64,000 nucleotides of DNA from assembly GCF_017302985.1 (NCBI RefSeq), contig NZ_JAFIMU010000004.1, forward strand, positions 910,869 to 974,868, read 5' to 3'. The notes beneath the pieces were generated by a model that saw only the letters and a program-made list of their open reading frames with translations, ran no database searches and was not told the DNA's origin. Positions 16,747 through 24,345 of this stretch are shown piece after piece. This DNA comes from Corallococcus macrosporus. Its GTDB lineage: Bacteria; Myxococcota; Myxococcia; Myxococcales; Myxococcaceae. How positions within the stretch are numbered: the first letter of the stretch is position 1; each line of letters starts with the position of its first letter. Both the position numbers and the translations under genes were made by a program.

Positions 16747-16773
16747 GGGGCGCGCCTTCATGAGGCGCGCCTC
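16747..16773. terminator. Hairpin between convergent rlmI-like and paralogue genes
   Basis: GGCGCGCC (16749-16756) pairs with GGCGCGCC (16764-16771) around a 7-nt loop, with two further pairs at the base. There is no T-run. Its place between convergent genes suggests a bidirectional transcription stop. Confidence 0.5.
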
Positions 16774-16793
16774 CCGTGGGGCAGGGGAACCGC

Positions 16794-17300
16794 TCAGGTG
16801 CCGAAGACCTGGTGGGCCACGCGGTCCAGCACGTCCTTGCCCCAGACGACACTGGCCTTGCCCAGCCGGTCCAGGTCGCGGGTGAACTCGCGGCCCTCCG
16901 GCACGACTTCGTAGGTGCGGGTCAGGAAGAGGCTACCGCTGCCCGGCTCGAAGTCGACGTTGCCGCCGCCCGTGTCCGTGCCGTTCTCCTGCTGCTGCCG
17001 GAAGCCCTCGATGATGCCGGGCTTGGGCGGCTCGCGGAACCGGTAGATGAGCGCGCTGCACTTGAGCGCGGGCGGGGACTCGACGTGCTCGAAGGCGTAC
17101 TGGCCTTCGCCGTTGAGCATGCCGCCCAGTCCCTGCTCGTTGAGGCCTTCGCTGACGCCGGCGCCCTGGGACTGGAGGTACCACTTCACCAGCTGCCGGG
17201 CCGCGTCGCGCGTCATCGGTCCGCCCGCGGGCGGCGCAGGACGCGCCATGCCCATGGTGGACAAGAGCCACTGCAGCTTGCTGGTAAAGGAGCTGATCAC
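16794..17300 (-). CDS. Conserved small protein, paralogue B (secretion-chaperone-like?)
   Basis: This 168-residue protein is a clear paralogue of its upstream neighbour: both share an N-terminal helix, a central ALKCSALIYRFR block, GTDTGGG, a SLFLxRTY strand and a C-terminal helix with VVWG..V.DRVA. The alpha-beta-alpha order and size resemble CesT/Tir-type secretion chaperones, but I cannot confirm homology. It has an extra N-terminal 45 residues including a hydrophobic patch. GTG 17300 overlaps the stop of paralogue A (GTGA). Located third in an operon behind a lipase-like gene, it could be a chaperone or immunity protein; that is inference. Confidence 0.7.
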   Translation of the reverse strand: MISSFTSKLQWLLSTMGMARPAPPAGGPMTRDAARQLVKWYLQSQGAGVSEGLNEQGLGGMLNGEGQYAFEHVESPPALKCSALIYRFREPPKPGIIEGFRQQQENGTDTGGGNVDFEPGSGSLFLTRTYEVVPEGREFTRDLDRLGKASVVWGKDVLDRVAHQVFGT

Positions 17301-17737
17301 TTCGCGGGGATGACGCGGTCCGCGACGCGGTTGAACACCTCGTCGCCCCACACGAGGCTGGCTTCCACGAGCCGGTCCACGTCTTCCTTGAACTGCTGCT
17401 CCGCCGGCACCACGCCGTACGTGCGGCTCAGGAAGAGGGACTTGTTCTCCGTCTCGTAGTCCACCTTGCCGCCGCCGGTGTCCGTGCCCTTCTTCTCTTC
17501 GTCACGGAAGCCGTCGATGACGCCCGGCCGGGGCGCGTCGCGGAAGCGGTAGATGAGGGCGCTGCACTTGAGCGCCCCCGAGTCCTTCACATGCTCGAAG
17601 TAGACCTGCGCGTCGCCAAGCGCGGCGCCGCCAAATCCCTTCGCGTTCAGCCCGGAGGCCTGCGCATCGCCTCCGTGGGCCCGGATGAATGACTGCACCA
17701 GTCGCTGGGCTTCTTCGAGCGTCATACGTGCAGTCAT
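17297..17737 (-). CDS. Conserved small protein, paralogue A
   Basis: This 146-residue soluble protein contains EEAQRLVQSFIRAHGG, a beta-rich middle (VYFEHVKDSGALKCSALIY) and the terminal helix ASLVWGDEVFNRVADRV. It pairs with paralogue B as a tandem duplication; similarity is spread over the whole length. The gene starts 24 bp after the lipase-like gene stop. An internal ATG four codons in is a possible start. I do not recognise a named family. Confidence 0.75.
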   Translation of the reverse strand: MTARMTLEEAQRLVQSFIRAHGGDAQASGLNAKGFGGAALGDAQVYFEHVKDSGALKCSALIYRFRDAPRPGVIDGFRDEEKKGTDTGGGKVDYETENKSLFLSRTYGVVPAEQQFKEDVDRLVEASLVWGDEVFNRVADRVIPAK

Positions 17738-17761
17738 ACCAGTCCGGACCCGGGATGAGAA

Positions 17762-18700
17762 CTAGCCGGCGCGCGCCTGGTCGAACGGGACGCGCTGGTT
17801 GAGGTACGTGTCGTTGATGTTGTGCGCGCCAGAGAAGATGCTCTTCTCGGAGAAGTAGCGGATCTTCGCGTCCTTGCCCGCGTGCTTCAGCAGGTCCAGG
17901 GGGCCCTTGCCGCTGGTGCCCAGACCGAAGAGGCCCGGCACCGGGTCCTTGTCGTTGACGTAGTGGACGTACTTGGGGCCGTCCGGGTAGGTCGCCGCCG
18001 CGGCGCCGAAGGTCTCCACGGAGACCTTGCCCAGCTTCTCCTGCACCTGGGCGGGGGACATCCCGTCTTCGATGCGCAGCCGCTTGGCCACGTCGTTCAG
18101 CGCGCGGCTGGTGATGAGGCCACCCTGGCTGTGCGCCATCAGGTGCACGTCACGGCCGGCCTTCAGCTCCGTGTAGAGCGAGTCCGCCAGCGTATCCACC
18201 GCCGGGTTCTTGCCCTTGTCCATCTTGTCCGTCACGCACTGGCCCAGGTCCTTGAAGAAGCCCTCGGTCGAGTTGTGGATGCCGATGGTCTTCTGGCCGG
18301 TCTTGTCCGCGATGGCCTGCATCGTGGTCTCCTGGCCCGCCTTGTCCGTCATCATCCCGTTCACGTAGATGATGGTGCCGGGGTTCTTCACGCCGCCCTT
18401 GGGCTCGTAGGCCGGGATCTGGCTCAGCGGGGTGCTGGCGTCGAACGCCTGGCCGCCCTTGCCCATGATCTTGCCGTCGTAGGCCTTGTCCTTCGCGCCC
18501 GCCGGGGCGGTGAACACGGCCGCGGGAGCCGCGGTGCGCACCGCGCTGTTCGTCGCCTTCGCGTCGAAGCCGTCCTTCACGGTGTTGGCCGGCTTCGCCG
18601 TCGCGGGGGCGACCGGCTTGGCCGTGGGGGCCGTGTTGGTCGTCCCCGTCGTGGTGGTGCGCGCGATGTTGTTGTTGGAGGTGCGCCCGATGGTTCCCAT
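17762..18700 (-). CDS. Lipase-like alpha/beta hydrolase, possible effector
   Basis: This 312-residue protein has a Thr/Ala/Pro-rich disordered N-terminus (residues 1-75, no signal peptide) followed by an alpha/beta hydrolase domain. The lipase elbow is HLMAHSQGGLITSRA (GxSxG-type with A at the first Gly), and a late Asp/His pair may lie in NDKDPVPGL and FSGAHNINDTY. ATG 18700 has an AGGAG site seven bases upstream. It is the first gene of a three-gene operon with the paralogue pair. Lack of a Sec signal with a flexible N-terminus and two small cognate-like partners is the arrangement of several secreted lipase effectors, but no secretion marker domain is visible. Confidence 0.78.
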   Translation of the reverse strand: MGTIGRTSNNNIARTTTTGTTNTAPTAKPVAPATAKPANTVKDGFDAKATNSAVRTAAPAAVFTAPAGAKDKAYDGKIMGKGGQAFDASTPLSQIPAYEPKGGVKNPGTIIYVNGMMTDKAGQETTMQAIADKTGQKTIGIHNSTEGFFKDLGQCVTDKMDKGKNPAVDTLADSLYTELKAGRDVHLMAHSQGGLITSRALNDVAKRLRIEDGMSPAQVQEKLGKVSVETFGAAAATYPDGPKYVHYVNDKDPVPGLFGLGTSGKGPLDLLKHAGKDAKIRYFSEKSIFSGAHNINDTYLNQRVPFDQARAG

Positions 18701-18811
18701 GGCTTGAGGCTCCTGCGGAATGCGGATTTTTGAAGGGGGGAGGGAAAGCTTGATGCGTTGATCCATTCTCACCCGAAGCGCCGAAAAGTTGCGAGCAGGT
18801 CACGGAATGTG

Positions 18812-18830
18812 TGCAACGCACTGCGTTGCA
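18812..18830. promoter_or_regulatory. Perfect inverted repeat, candidate operator
   Basis: TGCAACGC (18812-18819), a 3-bp spacer and GCGTTGCA (18823-18830) form a perfect 8-bp inverted repeat in the 176-bp region between the divergent lipase-like and hydrolase genes, 47 bp before the latter's start. This size and symmetry fit a dimeric repressor site. Confidence 0.45.
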
Positions 18831-18876
18831 GGTGTCTGGCCAGGGTGGAACGGGAGGGGACGGTTAAGGTGGAGGC

Positions 18877-19512
18877 ATGGTCCAGAAAGGTCAGTTCCTG
18901 GAGCGCTCCACGCTCATCCCCGTGGGGTCGGACGGCGCGGTGATGGAGGGCACGGTGCACCGGGGCCAGAAGTCCCCGCCGCTGCTCATCCTCCCGCCCC
19001 GGCCGGAGGAGGGGGGCGGGATGGATCACGTGGTGGCGGCGGAAGTGGCCTTCGCGGTGGCGCGGGCGGGCTTTCCCACCCTGCGCTTCAACCACCGGGG
19101 CGTGGGGGCCAGCCAGGGCGTCCGGGGCACCGGCGGGGCGCTGGTGGAGGACGCGGAGGCCGCGATGCGGGTGGCGCTGGAGAACGCGGGCACGTCCGCG
19201 CTCGCGGTGGCGTCGCTGCACGGCGGGGCCCGGGTGGCGCTGGCGCTCCAGGAGCGGCACCCGGCGGTGGGCGGACTGTGTCTGGTGGCGCCGGATGTGG
19301 ACCCCCTGTCACTCGTGCGACTGTCGTGTCCGCTGCTGGTGATTGTCGGGGCGGAGGACACCCGGGTGTCCCGGGCGGCGCTGGCCGCCGCTGTCGCCGA
19401 GGCCGGGGGCGATTTAGAGGTCATCGACGATGCCGGGGCGACCTTCCATCGCAACCTTCCCCAGGTGGGGCGGGCGGCGGCGGCGTGGCTCCAGCGCCTG
19501 GCGGGCGGGTAG
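18877..19512 (+). CDS. Alpha/beta hydrolase-fold protein lacking the nucleophile serine
   Basis: This 211-residue protein follows the short dienelactone-type/KANL3-like hydrolase layout: FPTLRFNHRGVGASQG for the strand-turn before the elbow, LLVIVGAEDTRVS for the acid, and a late GATFHRNLP His. The elbow, however, reads VASLHGG (residues 111-117) where GxSxG is expected, so Leu114 replaces the Ser, with no alternative in register. It may be catalytically dead or use a different residue. ATG 18877 has GGTGGAGG just upstream. It stands alone, with 158 bp to the next gene. Confidence 0.75.
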   Translation: MVQKGQFLERSTLIPVGSDGAVMEGTVHRGQKSPPLLILPPRPEEGGGMDHVVAAEVAFAVARAGFPTLRFNHRGVGASQGVRGTGGALVEDAEAAMRVALENAGTSALAVASLHGGARVALALQERHPAVGGLCLVAPDVDPLSLVRLSCPLLVIVGAEDTRVSRAALAAAVAEAGGDLEVIDDAGATFHRNLPQVGRAAAAWLQRLAGG

Positions 19513-19670
19513 GGCGGGGCGCTGCAAACCGTTGGACTTCTTCACCTTTCTTCATCCCCGGCGCCTTGCACGGCCGGCCGGGGGGCGGACAGACTGGGAA
19601 GGCAGACCCAATCGTCTCGTCGTGCGTTCGTAGTGGGTCTTCGAGGCGTCGTCGTTCAAGGAGTGTCCCG

Positions 19671-21485
19671 ATGCGGATGAGGCGATGGAACGTGGTTCTC
19701 GCGGCGCTGGCCCTGTCGGCCTCGGCGTGTGCTTCCGCGTCGCGGGAGCCGGAGGCTCCGGCCGGGCAGGACGTGGCGGCCGCGGAGGCCGAGGTGGCCC
19801 GGGCGGTGGCGGAGGGCTCGGAGGACGTGGTGTCCGGCGCCATCGTGGTGGATTTCAAGGACGGCACCACGAAGGAACAGTTCGACGCCTGGGAGCGGGA
19901 GTGGGGCGTGGACCTGGAGTTCAACTCCCTGGAGGGTCCGCGGACGGGCGTCACGCTGGCGGTGGGCGTGGACGACGTGGAGGACGTGCTCCAGCGCATC
20001 CGCCAGAGCCCGGCGGTGGAGTCCGCCGAGCCGCTGATGCAGGTGCGCACCAGCTACACGCCGAACGACCCCCAGTACGAGTCCCAGTGGAACCTCCGGA
20101 TGATCGACATGCCGAAGGCCTGGGACGGCAACCGGGGCAAGGGCGTGGTGGTGGCGGTCATCGACACGGGCATCGCCTACGAGGACCACGACGACTTCAA
20201 GCAGGTGCCGGACCTGAAGGGCGTGTCGTTCGTGAAGGGCTATGACTTCGTCAACGACGACGAGCATGCCAACGACGACCACGGCCACGGCACGCACGTG
20301 GCGGGCACCATCGCGCAGGCCACCAACAACGGCGAGGGCGTGGCGGGCGTGGCGTTCGACGCGACGCTGATGCCCCTGAAGGTGCTGAACCACTTCGGCA
20401 GCGGCACCTCCGCGGACATCGCGGACGCCATCCGCTTCGCGGCGGACCACGACGCGAAGGTCATCAACATGTCGCTGGGCGGGGGCCTGTACTCGCAGGT
20501 CATGGCCAGCGCGGTGGACTACGCGCGCAAGAAGGGCGTCACCGTGGTGGCCGCGGCGGGCAACACCGGGCGCGGCCGGGTGGAGTTCCCGGCGGCGTAC
20601 CCGGGCGCGGTGGCGGTGAGCGCGGTGGGCCCGTCCGGCACGCGCGCGCCGTACTCGTCCTACGGCAAGGAGCTGGACATCGCGGCGCCTGGTGGTGACA
20701 AGCGCCAGGGCGACTCCGGCGGCATCCTGCAGAACACCATCGACCCGCGCGACCCGTCGCGCTCCATCTACGCCTGGTACCAGGGCACCAGCATGGCCGC
20801 CCCGCACGTGGCCGCTGTCGCCGCCATGCTCTACGGCGCGGGCGCCACCTCGCCGGACGAGGTGGAGCAGGCGCTCTACGCCGGCGCGAAGGTGACGGAG
20901 AACCAGGCCTGGTCGGAGGAGTACGGCCACGGCGTCCTCAACGCCAGCGCGTCGCTGCAGGCCTTCCAGGGCGGCTCACCCCACTGGCAGCCGCTGGCCT
21001 GGGCCGCGGCGCTGCTCGCGCTGGTGCTGCTCACGCTGCGCGGCCGCGAGCGTCCGGGCTACCTCAACGTGTTCTTCCGCCCGGCGTTCCTCGTGCCGCT
21101 GGTCCTCTCCACGGTGGGCTTCTTCTTCCTGCGCACCTGGTTCGCGGGCGCGGCGGGCACGGCCCAGGACGTGGTGAGCGTGGCGTCGCTGCCCATCCCG
21201 GACTGGCAGCGCATCATCTTCGGCCGCGGCGCGGTGAACCCGCTGTTCTACAGCGCGCTCATCCCCCTGGTGCTGTCGCTGGTGGCCATCCCGTGGCGGG
21301 GCTTCCGTCCGGCGGTGGGCGGCCTGGCGCTGGGCTTCGCGGGCTTCCTGGCCTACGCGGCGTGGGTCGGCGCTCCGGCGCTGGCGTGGATGCCCTTCAC
21401 CTTCCTGGCGAAGCCGTGGCTGGGCTTCAACACGGTGGTGTGCCTCTTCATCGCTCGCGCGATGCTCAAGCGGGAGGAGGCATGA
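19671..21485 (+). CDS. Subtilisin-family (S8) serine protease with C-terminal membrane domain
   Basis: This 604-residue envelope protease has a lipoprotein-like leader (LALSASAC, Cys20), an I9-like inhibitor prodomain (about 45-125), and an S8 catalytic domain. The triad is Asp in VAVIDTGIA, His in HGHGTHVAGT and Ser in GTSMAAPHVAA, with oxyanion Asn in AAAGNTG. After residue 440 about five hydrophobic segments follow (WAAALLALVLLTL; LVPLVLSTVGFFF; LFYSALIPLVLSLV; GLALGFAGFLAYAAW; GFNTVVCLFIARAM), unusual for secreted subtilases and implying that the protease faces the periplasm from the inner membrane. AAGGAG precedes ATG 19671. Its stop overlaps the next gene's ATG. Confidence 0.9.
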   Translation: MRMRRWNVVLAALALSASACASASREPEAPAGQDVAAAEAEVARAVAEGSEDVVSGAIVVDFKDGTTKEQFDAWEREWGVDLEFNSLEGPRTGVTLAVGVDDVEDVLQRIRQSPAVESAEPLMQVRTSYTPNDPQYESQWNLRMIDMPKAWDGNRGKGVVVAVIDTGIAYEDHDDFKQVPDLKGVSFVKGYDFVNDDEHANDDHGHGTHVAGTIAQATNNGEGVAGVAFDATLMPLKVLNHFGSGTSADIADAIRFAADHDAKVINMSLGGGLYSQVMASAVDYARKKGVTVVAAAGNTGRGRVEFPAAYPGAVAVSAVGPSGTRAPYSSYGKELDIAAPGGDKRQGDSGGILQNTIDPRDPSRSIYAWYQGTSMAAPHVAAVAAMLYGAGATSPDEVEQALYAGAKVTENQAWSEEYGHGVLNASASLQAFQGGSPHWQPLAWAAALLALVLLTLRGRERPGYLNVFFRPAFLVPLVLSTVGFFFLRTWFAGAAGTAQDVVSVASLPIPDWQRIIFGRGAVNPLFYSALIPLVLSLVAIPWRGFRPAVGGLALGFAGFLAYAAWVGAPALAWMPFTFLAKPWLGFNTVVCLFIARAMLKREEA

Positions 21486-21697
21486 AGCTCTCCGGCACGG
21501 TGCAGTACCAGGACCTGGAGGGCGGCGTGTGGGTCCTGAAGGCCGACGACGGCCGCACGTACCAGCTCGCGGGCGGGGACCGGAAGATCAAGAAGGACGG
21601 TCAGCGCATCTCCGCCGAGGGCAGCATCCAGCGCGACACCCTCACCGCCGCCATGGTGGGGCCCGTGTTCCACGTCACCTCGTACAAGGCGGACTGA
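21482..21697 (+). CDS. Small conserved protein (DUF5818-like), coupled to the subtilase
   Basis: This 71-residue protein starts within the stop codon of the subtilase gene (ATGA). It looks like a compact beta-barrel (SGTVQYQDLEGGVWVLKADD, TYQLAGGDRKIKKDGQRISAEG), similar in pattern to small DUF5818-like OB-fold proteins. No signal peptide. Its function is unknown; the overlap suggests fixed stoichiometry with the protease. Confidence 0.7.
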   Translation: MKLSGTVQYQDLEGGVWVLKADDGRTYQLAGGDRKIKKDGQRISAEGSIQRDTLTAAMVGPVFHVTSYKAD

Positions 21698-21698
21698 A

Positions 21699-21722
21699 GG
21701 GGCGCTCCGGGGTGAGCGCCCC
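21699..21722. terminator. Hairpin between convergent genes
   Basis: GGGGCGCTC (21699-21707) pairs perfectly with GAGCGCCCC (21714-21722) around a 6-nt loop, with no T-run. It sits exactly between the convergent DUF5818-like and aminotransferase genes. Confidence 0.6.
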
Positions 21723-21732
21723 TCCCAGGGCC

Positions 21733-23058
21733 TCACCCCACGAGGGCGCGCCGCGCGGCCTGCCGCTCCGTCACGGCCTTCTGGAGGTGCCGGGCCAGGC
21801 GGGAGATGCCCACGTCGATCTGCTCGGGCGTGAGGTAGCTGCACGACAGCCGCAGCTCGTGCTCGCCGCCTTCGCCCAGGTAGAAGTAGCGCATGGGCGT
21901 CCAGAGCACCTGGAAGTCGCGCGCGGACTCCTCCAGCAGCGCCTCGTCCACTTCAATGGGCAGCTTCATGACGAGGAAGAAGCCCCCGTCCGGCACGTTC
22001 CACGTCACGTCGCGCGCCCAGGCCTCGCTCCGGGGGAAGTAGCGCGCCAGCGCCTGGAGCGTCGCGTCCATGTTGTTCTTGTAGAAGCGGATGGCCTCCT
22101 GGTTCGCCTCCAGGAGCCCGCCGCCGTTCAGCACCAGCATGCCGCCCACGATGGCCTGGCACAGCGACGACGTGTTCACGGTCAGCAGGCTCTTGATCTT
22201 GGAGAACGCGTCCGCGAGCAGGTGCGTCTTGCCGTCCGGCCCGGCGACGCGCTGATCCACCACCGCGTAGCCCAGGCGCAAGCCGGGGAACGCGGACTTG
22301 GAGAACGAGCCCAGGTAGATGACCTGCTGGCGCGTATCCATCGACTTGAGGGTGGGCTTGCGCGAGCCCTCGCGCGAGAAGAAGCCGTAGGGGTTGTCCT
22401 CCAGGATGAGGAACTGCTCGCGCGCGGCGATGTCCAGCAGCCGCTGCCGTGAGGCCTCCGGGAGGCTGCGTCCGGACGGGTTGGCGAAGTCCGCGACGAG
22501 GTAGAGCGCGCGCGGCTTCTTTCCTTCCGCGCGCAGCTCCAGGATGCGTGCCTCGAGCGCGTCCAGGTCCAGCCCGTCCTCGCGCTCGGGCACCGGGGCG
22601 ACCGCGATGTCCAGCAGCCGCGCCGCGCCGGTGATGCCGATGTAGCAGGGCATGCCCACCAGCAGCACGTCCTCCGGCTGGGAGAACAGCGCGCGCAGGG
22701 AGAGGAACATGCCCTCCTGGCAGCCGACGGTGACGACGATGGACTCCGGCGCCACGCGGATGCCCTCGTCCTTCTCCAGCATCCGCGCGAGCAGCTCACC
22801 GATGTGGCCGTTGGTCCGGCCGTACTGGAACAGGAGGCTGGTGACCTTCGCCTCGCTGAAGCCCCGCTCCTCGCGCAGGTAGCGCTGGTAGACGTCCAGG
22901 TACGTGGCGATCTGCCGCGAGTCGTAGAACTTCTCGTTCGGCCGGCCGGGCGCGAAGGAGATCGCTTGCGGGAAGCGGATCGCGATCTCGTTCAGGAAGT
23001 TCATCACGTCCAGAAGCGGATCGGCCAGCGAGGCGTGCAGAAGGTCGGGGGTGAGCAT
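21733..23058 (-). CDS. PLP-dependent aminotransferase, class I (MocR/AAT-like fold)
   Basis: This 441-residue fold-type I enzyme transfers an amino group using PLP. The cofactor pocket is visible as VGCQEGMF, ADFANPSGRSLP (Asn/Pro region), ILEDNPYGFFS (Asp for the pyridine N) and the Schiff-base lysine in LGSFSKSAFPGLRLGY. The C-terminal RLSCSY contains the substrate carboxylate-binding Arg. It resembles 2-aminoadipate/valine-pyruvate type transaminases, but specificity is open. The start is uncertain: ATG 23058 (MLTPDLLHA) is used; an ATG 11 codons upstream at 23091 is possible. Confidence 0.87.
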   Translation of the reverse strand: MLTPDLLHASLADPLLDVMNFLNEIAIRFPQAISFAPGRPNEKFYDSRQIATYLDVYQRYLREERGFSEAKVTSLLFQYGRTNGHIGELLARMLEKDEGIRVAPESIVVTVGCQEGMFLSLRALFSQPEDVLLVGMPCYIGITGAARLLDIAVAPVPEREDGLDLDALEARILELRAEGKKPRALYLVADFANPSGRSLPEASRQRLLDIAAREQFLILEDNPYGFFSREGSRKPTLKSMDTRQQVIYLGSFSKSAFPGLRLGYAVVDQRVAGPDGKTHLLADAFSKIKSLLTVNTSSLCQAIVGGMLVLNGGGLLEANQEAIRFYKNNMDATLQALARYFPRSEAWARDVTWNVPDGGFFLVMKLPIEVDEALLEESARDFQVLWTPMRYFYLGEGGEHELRLSCSYLTPEQIDVGISRLARHLQKAVTERQAARRALVG

Positions 23059-23130
23059 GGCGGACGTGGACGATAGGAGGCCACGGCCCATCAGTGCCAG
23101 GGCCCCCCTGGAATCGCCGCCATGCCCCCT

Positions 23131-24303
23131 TCAGCGGCGGGACTTGCCCTTGCCGGGGCCATATGCCTCGGACTGCCGGAGCCGCTCCTCCTCGTAGGCC
23201 TCCATGGGCACCTCGCCCCTGCGCACGGCGTCGCGAAGCTGTCGCAGGGCCTTGCGCTCGGCCTGGAGCGCCGGATCCGCGTTCTTGCCCAGCGGCTCCA
23301 CCGGGTGCTGGACGTCGTAGACGCTCAGGGACACGCCGCGCCCGTCCACCAGTCCCAGGGCCACCAGGGACAGCGTGGCGGCCGTCACCCAGGGCAGCAA
23401 CTGCAGGGCGAAGGCGGGCACGGGCTTCGTGGCGCGCACCGCCTCGTCATCGGGCATCGTTCCGCGTCCCCACACCGCGGGGAAGTGCCGGGACGCGGCA
23501 CGCAGGCCCAGCAGCGCCGTCCAGCCCACGAGCAACAGCCCCAGCACGGCGCGCCAGTCCGCCACGTCTTCCGTCGCCCCGTCCTTCGCGAGCCCCGAGT
23601 GCGTCGCGACGAGGAACAGCACCGACGACACGATGTTGTTGGCCGCGTGCGCCGCGACGCCCGGCCACAGCGAACCGGTGCGCAGGAAGAGCCAGCCGAA
23701 CAGCAGCCCCAGCTCCGCTCGCGCGAGGAAGCCCACCGGATCCAGGTGGAACGCGCTGAACACCACCGACGTGATGATCAGCGCCCGCCACGGCGACGCG
23801 GGGGAGGGCGGCGTCAGGGACCGCTGGAACAGGCCGCGGAAGAAGAACTCCTCGCACAGCGGCGCGGCCACGGACACGCCCCCCAGGAGCAGCGCCAGCT
23901 CCACCGGCGACTGGCCCTCGAAGAGGCGCGAGGCGTCGAACATCTCGCGCAGCCACTCGGGGGCCACCCGCTGCGCGAGGAACTGCACGGGCACCACCAC
24001 CGCGAAGAAGTTGGCCACGCCCAGCAGGAAGCCGAACAGCGTGGCGGGGCCCGGGAACGGCGTGAGGCCCACGTACGCGGCGGGCCGGTACCCCGAGCGG
24101 CGCAGCATGATCCACGCGAGCCCCAGGAAGAGGAACGCCTCCGTGAACCACACGCCGAAGGCGGGGTTGAGCAGCTGGGTCAGCGCCCCCAGCGTCAGGA
24201 ACAGGCCGAAGGCCAGGGCCGCGGCGAGCACGGGGTGGGGCGGCGACAGCGGCGCGGGGGCCTCCGCCGGCCGCGGGTCGCTGGGAGGGGAGGCTTCGTC
24301 CAC
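23131..24303 (-). CDS. CPBP-family intramembrane metalloprotease
   Basis: This 390-residue polytopic membrane protein carries the CAAX/CPBP (Abi) signatures: CEEFFFRGLFQ (EExxxR) in one membrane helix, FSAFHLDP, and HAANN, which form the glutamyl-type intramembrane active site. About eight hydrophobic segments cover residues 25-300. The N-terminus is Pro-rich and the C-terminus is charged and cytoplasmic. Relatives process prenylated proteins or bacteriocin-linked peptides; the substrate here is unknown. It lies 42 bp after plsB on the same strand. Confidence 0.86.
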   Translation of the reverse strand: MDEASPPSDPRPAEAPAPLSPPHPVLAAALAFGLFLTLGALTQLLNPAFGVWFTEAFLFLGLAWIMLRRSGYRPAAYVGLTPFPGPATLFGFLLGVANFFAVVVPVQFLAQRVAPEWLREMFDASRLFEGQSPVELALLLGGVSVAAPLCEEFFFRGLFQRSLTPPSPASPWRALIITSVVFSAFHLDPVGFLARAELGLLFGWLFLRTGSLWPGVAAHAANNIVSSVLFLVATHSGLAKDGATEDVADWRAVLGLLLVGWTALLGLRAASRHFPAVWGRGTMPDDEAVRATKPVPAFALQLLPWVTAATLSLVALGLVDGRGVSLSVYDVQHPVEPLGKNADPALQAERKALRQLRDAVRRGEVPMEAYEEERLRQSEAYGPGKGKSRR

Positions 24304-24345
24304 CGTGTCGTCTCCTGCCCCCTCTTTGCGCTGGGGGGCGCTGCT

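Noticed and set aside
16749-16771. GGCGCGCC repeats as a site-specific recombination or methylation site
   Set aside because: Simple hairpin between convergent genes explains it; GC background makes such words common.
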